From Blastococcus_B deserti (lineage in GTDB: Bacteria > Actinomycetota > Actinomycetes > Mycobacteriales > Geodermatophilaceae), in the NCBI RefSeq assembly GCF_042682525.1, contig NZ_JBHUHP010000009.1:62001-126000 (forward strand): a DNA stretch of 64,000 bases. The letters are read 5' to 3'. The notes below the pieces were generated by a model. The model was not told where the DNA came from. It searched no databases and saw only the letters and a program-made list of their open reading frames with translations. Below are positions 1 through 7,382 of this stretch, one piece after another (position 1 is the stretch's first letter; each line of letters begins with the position of its first letter). A program made the translations under genes and the position numbers.

Positions 1-47
1 TCGTCGACGAGGGCGTGGATGCGGCTGAGGATGTCGGTCTCGTCCAT
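1..47 (-). CDS. DUF2630 family protein, N-terminal fragment
   Basis: The reverse strand from the ATG at 47-45 reads MDETDILSRIHALVDE and then runs off the window edge. This opening (acidic start, then I-L-x-R-I-H-x-L-V-D-E) is the one I recall for the small DUF2630 proteins of actinobacteria, which are short, charged and of unknown function. Only 15 full codons are visible. A CAGGGT hexamer ends 6 nt before the ATG on this strand and could be a -10 box. It is transcribed in the same direction as tyrA, downstream of it. Confidence 0.6.
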   Translation of the reverse strand, partial: MDETDILSRIHALVD

Positions 48-84
48 GCCGACACCCTGCCCGCCGGGGCCGGGCCGAAACAGA

Positions 85-1038
85 TCACTCCACCGTGGCC
101 GGCACCCAGCCCTCGACGAAGGCGGCCAGCCGGCGCGTGACCGCACCACCGGCCCGGCCGAGGGCGAGCAGGGCGGCCCGCTCCAGCGGCACGCGCACGG
201 TCCGCCGTCCCTGCGCCCGGGTGGCCACCGCGTGGCCCTCGGTGACGAGGTCGGCCCAGGGGCGCCCCAGCTGCTCCTGCACCCGGGCGAGCGCGGCCGC
301 CGTGGGCCCGGCGTTGCCCTGGACCATCGCGGAGACGAAGGCGGGATCGCTGCCGATCACCCGGGTCGCGTCGCGGAAGCTCCCCGCCGCGAGCGCCAGG
401 GCGAGCGGACCCGCCTGCCCGGCGGTCACGGCCAGCGCGGCGGCGAGCAGGTGCGGGACGTGGCTGACGGCGGCGACCGCGTCGTCGTGCTCGGCGGCGG
501 TGACGGGCACGACCTCCGCGCCCGCCGCCATCGCCAGCTCCGCCACCCGCAGCCACCGCGGCAGCTCGGTGTCCGGTTCGAGGCAGAGGGCCCACCGGGC
601 GCCGGAGAAGAGACCAGGGTCGACGGCCGTGTGCCCCGAGCGCTCGGTGCCGCACATCGGGTGCCCGCCGACGAGGCGCCCGCCGAAGAGGCGGCCGAGG
701 TCTTCCATCACTGGACGCTTGACCGAGCCGAGGTCGGTGACCGTGGCGTCGGGGGCGACCGCCAGGTCGTCGAGCGCCGTGGTCATGGCCGGCAGGGGGA
801 CGGCCAGGACGACCACCCCGGACAATTCCCGGGTGATCCGCACACCCCGCGCCGCGGCCGCGTCGCGGGCGGCGGGGTCGACGTCCCAGCCGGCGACCGG
901 ACGGCCGGCGGCGACGAAGGCGGCGGCCAGCGAGCCACCGAGCTGACCGAGGCCCACGACACCGACCGGGGGCGAAGGCATCGCCGGGACGGGGAAGGTG
1001 GGGGCCGCGACGGCACCGTCGTCTGCTGCATCGGCCAT
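85..1038 (-). CDS. tyrA: Prephenate dehydrogenase
   Basis: This protein should oxidise and decarboxylate prephenate to 4-hydroxyphenylpyruvate, with NAD(P), in tyrosine synthesis. The 317-residue product has the Rossmann dinucleotide motif GLGQLG at residues 29-34 and the substrate-region motif GGHPMCGTERSG from about residue 124, with the family's His at 126. The C-terminal half is the expected all-helical dimerisation domain. No ACT domain is present. The ATG at 1038 has no Shine-Dalgarno, but TAACCT lies exactly 6 nt upstream (1050-1045), so a leaderless mRNA starting at this ATG is likely. An internal ATG at 981 would remove 19 poorly conserved residues. The gene is divergent from the methyltransferase, whose start codon overlaps this -10. 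Confidence 0.9.
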   Translation of the reverse strand: MADAADDGAVAAPTFPVPAMPSPPVGVVGLGQLGGSLAAAFVAAGRPVAGWDVDPAARDAAAARGVRITRELSGVVVLAVPLPAMTTALDDLAVAPDATVTDLGSVKRPVMEDLGRLFGGRLVGGHPMCGTERSGHTAVDPGLFSGARWALCLEPDTELPRWLRVAELAMAAGAEVVPVTAAEHDDAVAAVSHVPHLLAAALAVTAGQAGPLALALAAGSFRDATRVIGSDPAFVSAMVQGNAGPTAAALARVQEQLGRPWADLVTEGHAVATRAQGRRTVRVPLERAALLALGRAGGAVTRRLAAFVEGWVPATVE

Positions 1039-1049
1039 GATCAGAGGTT

Positions 1050-1712
1050 ATGACCCCCCGGTCGTTCCTCCTCACACCGGAACTGGCGGACTACGTGCGC
1101 GCCGCCTCCGAGCCCCCCGACGAGGTGGCGGCGGCGCTGCTGGCCGAGACCGCCGCGCTCGCCGAGCGCGGCGAGGCCCCGGCCACGTTCCAGATCGCCC
1201 CGGAGCAGGGGGCCTTCATGCAGCTGCTGACCCGCGCCGTGGGCGCCCGGCGCGCGATCGAGATCGGCACCTTCACCGGGTTCTCCGCGCTGTGCATCGC
1301 CCGGGGCCTGCCCGACGACGGGACCCTGCTGTGCCTAGACCGCAGCGAGGAGTGGACGGCGGTGGCCCGCCGGTACTGGGAGCGGGCCGGGCTGGCGGAC
1401 CGGATCGAGCTGCGCATCGGCGACGCGCTGCCGGCGCTGCGGGCGCTGCCCGCGGTCGAGACCTTCGACCTGGCGTTCGTCGACGCGGACAAGACCGGCT
1501 ACCCCGCCTACGTCGAGGAGCTGTACGCCCGGATGACACCCGACGGCCTGGTGCTGCTGGACAACACGCTCCGCTCGGGGCGGGTGCTCGAGCCGCAGTC
1601 CGACGACGACCGCGCGCTGGTCGCGCTCAACAGCGCCCTCGCGTCCGACCCCCGCTGGGAGACGGTGCTGCTGCCGCTCGCCGACGGGCTGACCGTCCTG
1701 CGCAAGCGATGA
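1050..1712 (+). CDS. SAM-dependent O-methyltransferase (CCoAOMT-like, Methyltransf_3)
   Basis: The 220-residue protein is a class I methyltransferase of the caffeoyl-CoA/catechol O-methyltransferase family, which moves a methyl group from S-adenosylmethionine to a hydroxyl, usually with a divalent metal. The SAM-binding segment IEIGTFTGFSA lies near residue 71. The acidic metal-binding stretch FVDADK (about 142) and LLDNTL (about 168) match the family. The substrate is not predictable. Only 11 bp separate its ATG from the divergent tyrA start, so the two promoters overlap. Its stop codon overlaps the start of the next gene (ATGA at 1709-1712), so these genes are probably translationally coupled. 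Confidence 0.88.
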   Translation: MTPRSFLLTPELADYVRAASEPPDEVAAALLAETAALAERGEAPATFQIAPEQGAFMQLLTRAVGARRAIEIGTFTGFSALCIARGLPDDGTLLCLDRSEEWTAVARRYWERAGLADRIELRIGDALPALRALPAVETFDLAFVDADKTGYPAYVEELYARMTPDGLVLLDNTLRSGRVLEPQSDDDRALVALNSALASDPRWETVLLPLADGLTVLRKR

Positions 1713-2209
1713 GCGCGCCCGACGCCGCGCGCACCAGCTACGCCGTCCGGGTGAGCCGGCCGGGGGACGGCTGGCGGGTGGAGCTGCTCGCCGACGACGC
1801 CGGCGACGAGCTGCCGGTGCTCGAGCGCGCGCTCGGGGAGCCGGGTGCCGACGGCTGGCCTCCGCCGTTCGTGCTGGTCCTGGACTCCCGGCTGTACTTC
1901 GTGGTCCTGCGGCACGGACCCGGTGGGATGGTCCGGGCCCTGATCTCCGACGCCACCATGCTCGAATGGGTGCTCGCCGCCGAGGTGGTCGAGCGCTACG
2001 GCATCGGGGTGGACACCGACGGAGCCTTCGACGACGACGAGTCGGGCTGGCCGGGCGGCGATCTGGACGTGTTCGCCGACGACGGGCTGCCGGCCGCGGA
2101 GCTGCGGCCGATCGTGACCGCCGACGACCTCTGGGCCGACGAGATGGTGGAGCGCATCGCCCAGCGCCTCGGATTCGCCGACGAGCTGGCGGCGGCGGTG
2201 GCCCCATGA
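1709..2209 (+). CDS. TadA-associated protein (tRNA adenosine deaminase-associated family)
   Basis: This 166-residue acidic protein matches the small actinobacterial family found beside tadA and named tRNA adenosine deaminase-associated protein. The core FVLVLDSRLYFVVLRHGPGG lies about residues 50-69, followed by a strongly acidic stretch and a C-terminal segment ending in the DELAAAVAP tail. No catalytic motif is visible and its role is unknown; the name rests on neighbourhood. It overlaps the methyltransferase before it by 4 bp and the HAD gene after it by 4 bp, and tadA follows about 0.7 kb downstream, which fits the family context. Confidence 0.75.
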   Translation: MSAPDAARTSYAVRVSRPGDGWRVELLADDAGDELPVLERALGEPGADGWPPPFVLVLDSRLYFVVLRHGPGGMVRALISDATMLEWVLAAEVVERYGIGVDTDGAFDDDESGWPGGDLDVFADDGLPAAELRPIVTADDLWADEMVERIAQRLGFADELAAAVAP

Positions 2210-2853
2210 CCGTGTCGGCGGTGGTCTTCGACCTCGGCGGGGTCCTGACCGAGAGCCCGATGACGGCGTTCGCCGCCTACGAGGAGGAGGCGGGGCTGCC
2301 GCCGGGCCTGATCCGCCGGCTGAACTCCACCGATCCCGACACCAACGCCTGGGCGCGGTTCGAACGCAACGAGCTCGACGTCGCCGGGTTCTCCGCCGCC
2401 TTCGAGGCGGAGGCGCTGTCGGCCGGGCACCGCGTCGAGGCCGCCCGGGTGCTGGCCGCCCTGCGCGGGGAGCTGCGGCCCTCCATGGTCGCGGCGGTCC
2501 GCCGGCTGCGCGCGGCCGGATTCCCGCTGGGACTGCTCTCGAACAACGTGGCCCCGATGGAGCGGACCGGTGCGCTGGGGGAGCTCCTGGACCTCTTCGA
2601 CGCGATCGTCGAGTCCTCCGTGGAGGGAGTCCGCAAGCCGGAGCCGGAGATCTACCGGCGCGCGCTGACCCGGCTGTCGGAGGCCGTGGGCCGGCCGATC
2701 GCCGCCACGGACTGCGCCTACCTCGACGATCTGGGCATCAACCTCAAGCCCGCCCGGGCACTCGGCTTCTCGACGATCAAGGTGGTGGAACCCGCCGCCG
2801 CCCTGGCCGAATTGTCGGAGCTGGTCGGCTTCCCCCTCGACGGGACGGCATGA
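2206..2853 (+). CDS. HAD family hydrolase (IA-type phosphatase)
   Basis: The 215-residue protein has all four HAD motifs. Motif I is VVFDLGGVL with the nucleophile Asp at residue 9; the usual second Asp is replaced by Gly, as in the DxGGV subgroup. Motif II is LLSNN, motif III contains the KPEPEIY lysine, and motif IV is LDDLGIN. An alpha-helical cap lies between motifs I and II, as in subclass I. It probably dephosphorylates a small metabolite, but the missing second Asp leaves the activity uncertain (the same variant occurs in the N-terminal domain of soluble epoxide hydrolase). The ATG overlaps the preceding stop (ATGA), which fixes the start. Confidence 0.85.
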   Translation: MTVSAVVFDLGGVLTESPMTAFAAYEEEAGLPPGLIRRLNSTDPDTNAWARFERNELDVAGFSAAFEAEALSAGHRVEAARVLAALRGELRPSMVAAVRRLRAAGFPLGLLSNNVAPMERTGALGELLDLFDAIVESSVEGVRKPEPEIYRRALTRLSEAVGRPIAATDCAYLDDLGINLKPARALGFSTIKVVEPAAALAELSELVGFPLDGTA

Positions 2854-2879
2854 CGCCGACCGCCGGGATGTGGGCTCGC

Positions 2880-2925
2880 GGAGGCTCTGCCTCTGCCCAT
2901 CAGGGTGGGCAGAGGCAGAGCCTCC
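2880..2925. repeat. Palindromic element, family A, copy 1
   Basis: Bases 2880-2899 pair perfectly with 2906-2925 (20 bp). Two more pairs (one G-T) extend towards a 2-nt loop. The core GCTCTGCCTCTGCCCA is shared with the copies at 31849-31892 and 41984-42027. It lies between the HAD gene and tadA, both on the plus strand, and the tadA ribosome-binding site begins right at its 3' edge. No T tract follows. Confidence 0.9.
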
Positions 2926-2935
2926 GGAGACCGTC

Positions 2936-3403
2936 GTGGTGATCCTCGACGTCGATGCGGCGATGGGCCGGGCGCTGCAACTGGCCGCGGCGGCGCAGGA
3001 GTGGGGCGACACGCCGATCGGCGCGGTCGTCCTGGGGCCGGACGGCGCGCTGCTCGCCGAGGCGGCCAACGAGCGGGAGAGGCGCGGTGACCCGACGGCG
3101 CACGCCGAGGTCCTGGCACTGCGGGCGGCGGCCCGGGTGCACGGGGACGGCTGGCGGCTCACCGGGACGACCCTGGTGGTGACCCTGGAGCCGTGCACCA
3201 TGTGCGCCGGGGCCAGCGTGCTCGCCCGGGTGGCGCGGGTGGTGTACGGCGCCGACGACCCGAAGGCGGGGGCCGCGGGCTCGCTGTGGGACGTCGTCCG
3301 CGACCGGCGCCTCAACCACCGGCCGGAGGTGAGCGGGGGCGTGCGGGCCGAGGAGTCCGCCGCGCTGCTACGCGCGTTCTTCCGCTCCCACCGGGGCCTG
3401 TAG
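2936..3403 (+). CDS. tadA: tRNA-specific adenosine deaminase
   Basis: TadA converts adenosine to inosine at the wobble base of tRNA-Arg(ACG). The product carries the zinc and catalytic motif THAEV-type 'TAHAEVLAL' (catalytic Glu in HAE) and the second zinc motif PCTMC. The C-terminal region AGSLWDVVRDRRLNH matches bacterial TadA. Length (155 aa) is normal. The start is inferred: GTG at 2936 or 2939, after GGAG at 2926-2929. An ATG at 2963 would cut the usual N-terminal helix. A longer reading from 2870 would translate the palindrome and is unlikely. The palindrome's right arm abuts the ribosome-binding site and could affect initiation. Confidence 0.9.
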   Translation: MVILDVDAAMGRALQLAAAAQEWGDTPIGAVVLGPDGALLAEAANERERRGDPTAHAEVLALRAAARVHGDGWRLTGTTLVVTLEPCTMCAGASVLARVARVVYGADDPKAGAAGSLWDVVRDRRLNHRPEVSGGVRAEESAALLRAFFRSHRGL

Positions 3404-3413
3404 TCTCTTCGGC

Positions 3414-3499
3414 GGTGGCGTGTCCGAGCGGCCGAAGGAGCACGCCTCGAAAGCGTGTGAGGGCAACCCCCTCCGTGGGTTCAAATCCCACCGCCACCG
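3414..3499 (+). tRNA. tRNA-Ser (anticodon CGA)
   Basis: The 86-nt sequence folds as a class II tRNA. The acceptor stem GGTGGCG pairs with CGCCACC, with discriminator G at 3499. The anticodon arm is CACGC-CTCGAAA-GCGTG giving anticodon CGA. A long variable arm and the T-loop GTTCAAATC follow. CCA is not encoded. A TAGTCT hexamer overlapping the tadA stop codon (3401-3406) could be its -10 box. Confidence 0.95.
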
Positions 3500-3506
3500 C
3501 AGGAGG

Positions 3507-3552
3507 AACGGCGGCGTCCGCCCGGGTCCGGGACCCGGCGGACGCCGCCGTT
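3507..3552. terminator. Strong hairpin between tRNA-Ser(CGA) and the kinase gene
   Basis: Bases 3507-3522 pair perfectly with 3537-3552 (16 bp). The 14-nt loop itself contains a GGGTCC/GGACCC pair. It lies 7 nt after the tRNA and 15 nt from the stop codon of the convergent kinase gene, so it probably ends both transcripts. No strong T run is present. Confidence 0.75.
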
Positions 3553-3567
3553 CGTCGTCCCGGCCGG

Positions 3568-5235
3568 TCAGCGGCGGGAGGAGATGACGCCCTGGTTCTC
3601 GTCGCCGTCGAGCAGCAGCTCGCCGTCCCCGGACACGACGTACGTGACCAGGTGACGCTCCGTCTGCCGGGTGCCGTCGGGCCACCGGTACTCGAGGTCG
3701 ACGACGGCGGAGGTGGAGCCGTCCTCGGCCTGGACGTTGCTGGCGTCCACGCGCTCGAAGTCGTCCCAGAAACCCGCGAAGCTCGCGTAGGGGAACCGGC
3801 TCTGGAACTCGGGACTGGTCCGCTCGTACGCCCCCTCCAGATCCCGTGGGATCCGCCGGAAGAACTCCTGCACGGCCTGGTTCACGTCCTGTGCGCTCAC
3901 CGAGTCGCCCTCGGGGGTGGCCTCGGCCCCCGCCCCGCCGCTCTCCCCCTCCTCGGCGGCGGTGGGGCTGTCGGCCTCCTGGGTGAGGCTGGGTTCCGGT
4001 TGGGTGGACGGCGGGGGCTCGGACGACGCCGCCGGCGAGTCCTGTGCCGTGGAGCCGTTGCCGTCGTCGCCCATCGGGTCGAGGAGGAGGAACGCGATCA
4101 GCCCGGCCAGCAGCGTGGCCGCGAGCCCCGCGGCGAGCCAGGCGGCGCGTCCCCGCCGTCGGCCGAGCTCCCTCGGTGACGCGTCCGGCGCGGATCCCGC
4201 GGGCGGGGGGCCGGCCGGCCCGACGGCCGTCGCCGACACGGGTGCCGGGATGTGGGTGCGGGTGGGAGGGGCGGGCACCGGGGCCACCGGGGTGGAGCGT
4301 CCGTGGGGCAGGGCGGCGGTCCGCTCGCGGCCCGGCGCCGAGGACCTGAGGTCGGTCCGGGCGAGCAGCACGGTGGTCGTGTCACCGTCACGCCCGGCCG
4401 CGAGCTTGGCGAGCTCGTCGCGGACCTCCGGCATCGTCGGCCGGTCGGCGGGATCGGCGGCCAGCATCCCCAGCAGCGGCTCGGTGAGGGAGCCGGCGCG
4501 TCGGGGCGGGACGATATGCCCGCTGGCCACCCGGTGGAGCATGGCGAGGGCGTTGTCCTCCATGCCGAACGGCGGCGCACCCTCGATGCAGGTGTAGAGC
4601 GTCGCCCCCAGCGAGAAGACGTCGCTCGCCTCGGTCATCTCGCGGCCCTGGGCCACCTCGGGGGCGAGGAAGGCCGGGGTGCCGGTGATCTGCCCGGTCT
4701 GCGTGAGGGTGACGTCGCCGCTCGCGTGCGAGATGCCGAAGTCGGTGATCTTCACCAGCCCCTCGACCCGGCCGCCCTCACCGATGAGGATGTTGGCCGG
4801 TTTCACGTCGCGGTGCACGATGCCGGCCGCGTGCGTCGCCGCCAGCGCGTCGGCCACCTGGGCGCCGATCTGCGCCACCTGGTCGACCCGCAGCACGCCG
4901 TCCTCGGCCAGGACCGTCGCCAGGCTGCGCGACGGCAGGTACTCCATGACCAGCCACGGCTGCCCGTTCTCCAGCGCCACGTCGTAGACCGAGATCGCGT
5001 GCGGATGGCTCAGCCGCGCCGCGATCCGGCCCTCCCGCAGCGCGCGCTGACGCTGCTGATCGGCGTCGGCCGCGCTGATGCCCGGCGGGGTCAGCACCTG
5101 CTTGAGGGCCACCTGCCGCCCGAGCAGCTCGTCGCGGGCCAGCCAGACGGTGCCCATCCCGCCGCCGCCCAGCTGCGACTGCAGGCGGTAGCGCCCCGCC
5201 ACCAGGCGGCCGGGCGTGGTCACGGGTCGGGTCAT
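3568..5235 (-). CDS. Membrane serine/threonine protein kinase (Hanks type)
   Basis: The 555-residue protein begins with a Hanks-type kinase domain (about residues 15-275). It has the glycine loop GGGGMGTVW, the ATP-binding Lys in VALKQV, the catalytic loop HRDVKPANI, the DFG motif in TDFGISH and the APE-like LAPEV. A Pro/Ala-rich linker leads to one transmembrane helix near residues 365-387, after an Arg-rich stop signal. An acidic Ser/Glu-rich stretch and an extracytoplasmic domain of about 110 residues follow; it contains no PASTA repeats and looks like the small NTF2/DUF4878-like fold (low certainty). It should sense an external or wall signal. It lies 37 bp downstream of the next gene and is probably in its operon. 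Confidence 0.9.
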   Translation of the reverse strand: MTRPVTTPGRLVAGRYRLQSQLGGGGMGTVWLARDELLGRQVALKQVLTPPGISAADADQQRQRALREGRIAARLSHPHAISVYDVALENGQPWLVMEYLPSRSLATVLAEDGVLRVDQVAQIGAQVADALAATHAAGIVHRDVKPANILIGEGGRVEGLVKITDFGISHASGDVTLTQTGQITGTPAFLAPEVAQGREMTEASDVFSLGATLYTCIEGAPPFGMEDNALAMLHRVASGHIVPPRRAGSLTEPLLGMLAADPADRPTMPEVRDELAKLAAGRDGDTTTVLLARTDLRSSAPGRERTAALPHGRSTPVAPVPAPPTRTHIPAPVSATAVGPAGPPPAGSAPDASPRELGRRRGRAAWLAAGLAATLLAGLIAFLLLDPMGDDGNGSTAQDSPAASSEPPPSTQPEPSLTQEADSPTAAEEGESGGAGAEATPEGDSVSAQDVNQAVQEFFRRIPRDLEGAYERTSPEFQSRFPYASFAGFWDDFERVDASNVQAEDGSTSAVVDLEYRWPDGTRQTERHLVTYVVSGDGELLLDGDENQGVISSRR

Positions 5236-5272
5236 GGGAGAGGAGGCGCCGAAGGCTCGTGGGAGACCTGGC

Positions 5273-5620
5273 TCAGACGGTGGAGGGCACCCCGAAACGG
5301 CGCGCGTACTCCTCCTGCGCGCCGGCCGGGAGCGCGTCGTAGAGGTCGCCGAGCTGGGCGTGCACCTCGGGGGAGAGGTCGTCGAAGATCCGTCTCCACG
5401 TCGGGGGCTCGTCGTAGCTGCGGGTCAGGAGCAGCTCCCAGGCGTGCGACTGGCGGTCCCGCTTCCCGCGCTCGGCCAGGAACTCGGAGAGGTAGGAGTC
5501 CTTGGCCGCGGCCTTCTCGGCGGCGGTCGCACCCGGAGGCAGGTCCGCGGGGTCCCCGCCCTTGAGGACGCCGACGATGGCCTCGACCACTTCCTGCCGC
5601 ACCTCGCCCGACTCGCTCAT
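5273..5620 (-). CDS. Conserved hypothetical protein, 115 aa
   Basis: The ATG at 5620 is preceded by a clear ribosome-binding site (GAGGAGAGAGGAGG on the reverse strand). The product is soluble, charged and mostly helical, with motifs LSEFLAERGKRDRQSHAWELL and PTWRRIFDDLSPEVHAQLGDLY. I do not recognise a family and see no catalytic or metal-binding pattern. It precedes the Ser/Thr kinase gene by 37 bp on the same strand, so the two are probably co-transcribed. A role linked to the kinase, for example as a substrate, is possible but is only inference. Confidence 0.7.
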   Translation of the reverse strand: MSESGEVRQEVVEAIVGVLKGGDPADLPPGATAAEKAAAKDSYLSEFLAERGKRDRQSHAWELLLTRSYDEPPTWRRIFDDLSPEVHAQLGDLYDALPAGAQEEYARRFGVPSTV

Positions 5621-5809
5621 GTCCTGCCTCCTCTCTCCTCGCCCCGCCCGCACATGGCGTCGTCCCGGGGCCTTCCCCGGTGGCCCGGTGATCAACCCCC
5701 TGCCGTGCAGGATGCCGCACGACGGGCGCTCCGGCGCGCGGAGCGCGCCCCGGCGGGCGCGCGACGGACCGGTGAGCCACCGCAGCGCCGGTCTCCCGGC
5801 GGCGCCCGG

Positions 5810-5815
5810 TAGCAT
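5810..5815 (+). promoter_or_regulatory. Candidate -10 box of tRNA-Ser(GGA)
   Basis: TAGCAT matches the TANNNT form of the actinobacterial housekeeping -10 element and ends 12 nt before the tRNA 5' end. No convincing -35 was found. Confidence 0.45.
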
Positions 5816-5827
5816 CGCCGGTGCACT

Positions 5828-5912
5828 GGAGGATTCGCCTAGTGGCCTATGGCGCTCGCTTGGAAAGCGGGTTGGGGGCAACCCCTCGGGAGTTCGAATC
5901 TCCCATCCTCCG
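5828..5912 (+). tRNA. tRNA-Ser (anticodon GGA)
   Basis: The 85-nt class II tRNA has acceptor arms GGAGGAT/ATCCTCC with discriminator G at 5912. The anticodon arm is CTCGC-TTGGAAA-GCGGG, giving anticodon GGA, followed by a GGGGGC-type long variable arm and T-loop GTTCGAATC. CCA is not encoded. The last 66 nt are antisense to the predicted end of the EamA transporter gene. Confidence 0.95.
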
Positions 5913-6854
5913 CAGGTAGAGCCCCGCGACGGCGGCGAGCACGAGCAGTCCCCCGGCCAGCGCGCCGGGGGACAGCCGTTCGCCGAGGAACGCGGTGGCC
6001 AGTCCCGTCGCGGTGAGCGGCTCGAGGAGCGTCACGATCGAGGCCACCGCGCCGGGGACGGTCCGCAGCCCGCGGAAGAAGAGCACGTAGGCCAGCGCGC
6101 TCGGCACTGTGCCCAGGTAGAGCAGCACGCCCAGGGTGACGGGGTCGGCGGTGAGGTCCAGGCCGGCGACGAGGGCGACCGGCGTCAGGAGCAGCGCACC
6201 GCCGGCGAACCCGGCGAGGGTCACCGGCGTTCCGGCCGGCACCCCGGACCCGGCCAGGGTCACGACGGCGTAGCCGAGCGCGGAACCGACCGCGAGCAGC
6301 GCGCCGAGGACCACCGCCGTCCCGGCGTCCGCACCCGCGGAGATGCCCACGAGCAGGACCAGACCCACGAGTGCGGCGGCGAGGGCGACAAGGGTGGCCG
6401 GGTCGGGCCGGCCGTGTCCCAGCACAGCGGCCCCGACGGCGATGAGCAGCGGCGCCAGGCCGAGGGCGACCAGCGTGGCGATGCTCACCCCGGCCGTCGC
6501 GACCGCGGCGAAGTACGCCAGCTGGTAGGCCGCCAGGCCGGCGGCGACGAGCACCAGCCGGACGGTGATCGCGCGGGTCAGCGCGGTCGTCGGGCCGGTA
6601 CCCCGGCGGCGGGCGACGCCGAAGCCGATCAGCAGCACGACGGCGCCGATCGCCATGCGGTGCCAGGCGATGTCGAGCGGGCCGAGCGCGGAGCGGTCGG
6701 CCACGAGCCGACCGCTCACACCCGCGGTGCCCCAGCACAGCGCGGCCAGGACGACCAGCAGGAAGCCGTGATGGGACGGGGCGGAATGAGCGGGGGTGGA
6801 CGCGGCCGCGGAGGCCGGGGCGGGGTGAGCGGGGGAGGGCGAGGCGGAGGACAT
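5847..6854 (-). CDS. EamA/DMT family transporter
   Basis: The 335-residue membrane protein has about ten hydrophobic segments arranged as two EamA halves. The second half contains the typical ALAYVLFFRGL and VASIVTLLEPL motifs. Members of this drug/metabolite transporter superfamily export amino acids or metabolites; the substrate is unknown. The ATG at 6854 is preceded by AGGAG at a good distance, so longer upstream readings (to 7001) are not needed. Its last 21 codons, including an SNSRG segment, are the exact antisense of tRNA-Ser(GGA), and its stop codon lies inside the tRNA. Either the tail is really encoded there, or an ancestral stop was lost. Confidence 0.85.
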   Translation of the reverse strand: MSSASPSPAHPAPASAAASTPAHSAPSHHGFLLVVLAALCWGTAGVSGRLVADRSALGPLDIAWHRMAIGAVVLLIGFGVARRRGTGPTTALTRAITVRLVLVAAGLAAYQLAYFAAVATAGVSIATLVALGLAPLLIAVGAAVLGHGRPDPATLVALAAALVGLVLLVGISAGADAGTAVVLGALLAVGSALGYAVVTLAGSGVPAGTPVTLAGFAGGALLLTPVALVAGLDLTADPVTLGVLLYLGTVPSALAYVLFFRGLRTVPGAVASIVTLLEPLTATGLATAFLGERLSPGALAGGLLVLAAVAGLYLRRMGDSNSRGVAPNPLSKRAP

Positions 6855-6980
6855 GACGCTCCTGGATCTGGTCCGGGTGGGGGGACACGGATCCGGAGCA
6901 CGGCGCGACGGCGCTGCAGGCACCGGCCTGCAGGAGACGGTGAGGCGGTGCTCCGGGTCAGGAGCGGGGCGGGGGGAGTG

Positions 6981-7038
6981 GAAGGACCCCGTCCTCCTCA
7001 CCCCACGCAGGCTCGGGGCGAGCCTCGGGACGGGGCCT
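6981..7038. repeat. Intergenic hairpin repeat, family B, copy B1
   Basis: Nested inverted repeats: CCCCGTCC (6987-6994) pairs with GGACGGGG (7028-7035), and inside it GGCTCG (7010-7015) pairs with CGAGCC (7019-7024). Related sequences occur about a dozen times in the window, in both orientations. This copy lies between the divergent EamA and SRP RNA genes. Confidence 0.75.
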
Positions 7039-7096
7039 GGGCGTCATGGGCCGGAAGGGTAGTGGGAGCCGCGCACGTGCCGCTGCCCCTTTCCTC

Positions 7097-7102
7097 TACA
7101 GT
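7097..7102 (+). promoter_or_regulatory. Candidate -10 box of the SRP RNA gene
   Basis: TACAGT fits TANNNT and ends about 6 nt before the predicted 5' end of the SRP RNA. Confidence 0.5.
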
Positions 7103-7108
7103 GGACGC

Positions 7109-7199
7109 CAGACCCCTCGTGTGGCGTCATCCTGTGAACCTCCCCAGGGCCGGAAGGCAGCAAGGATAAGCGGGCTCTGGCGGGTGCGCGGGGGGTCCC
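7109..7199 (+). ncRNA. ffs: Small bacterial SRP RNA (4.5S-type)
   Basis: The region carries the conserved SRP RNA apical domain. GTGAACC is followed by CCAGGGCCGGAAGGCAGCA, which contains the GGAA tetraloop and the asymmetric and symmetric loops bound by Ffh. The ends pair (GACCCC at about 7111 with GGGGTC near 7197) to close a rod of roughly 90 nt. Its place just before dnaX is the usual actinobacterial one. It should act with Ffh and FtsY in co-translational membrane targeting. Exact ends are estimates. Confidence 0.88.
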
Positions 7200-7210
7200 T
7201 CTATGTGATC

Positions 7211-7229
7211 TGTCGTCCTCCGGACGACA
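7211..7229 (+). terminator. Short hairpin after the SRP RNA
   Basis: TGTCGTCC (7211-7218) pairs with GGACGACA (7222-7229) around a TCC loop, 12 nt after the RNA. No T tract follows, so the terminator role is inferred from position. Confidence 0.5.
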
Positions 7230-7370
7230 CCGCGGCCAGGTGCCGTTCCCCTGTTGTGTGGAGCCCTTCCGCGCCGTCCCGCCGGGACCCTCCGGGCCCG
7301 CGCCGAGCCGACGCCACCCGCAGGGCGAGCTGAGTTTGCAGCGCTGCCCCGTTCGGTCACCTCCTCCACG

Positions 7371-7376
7371 TAACCT
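7371..7376 (+). promoter_or_regulatory. -10 box for a leaderless dnaX mRNA
   Basis: TAACCT ends 6 nt before the GTG of dnaX, and no Shine-Dalgarno lies between them. Transcription would start at or next to the start codon. Confidence 0.55.
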
Positions 7377-7382
7377 GCCTGC

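Noticed and set aside
3414..3499. Class II tRNA-Leu instead of tRNA-Ser
   Set aside because: The anticodon is CGA and the variable arm and discriminator G fit serine.
5828..5912. tRNA-Ser(GGA) as an integration site for a mobile island
   Set aside because: No integrase, no duplicated tRNA 3' end and no foreign composition were found on either side.
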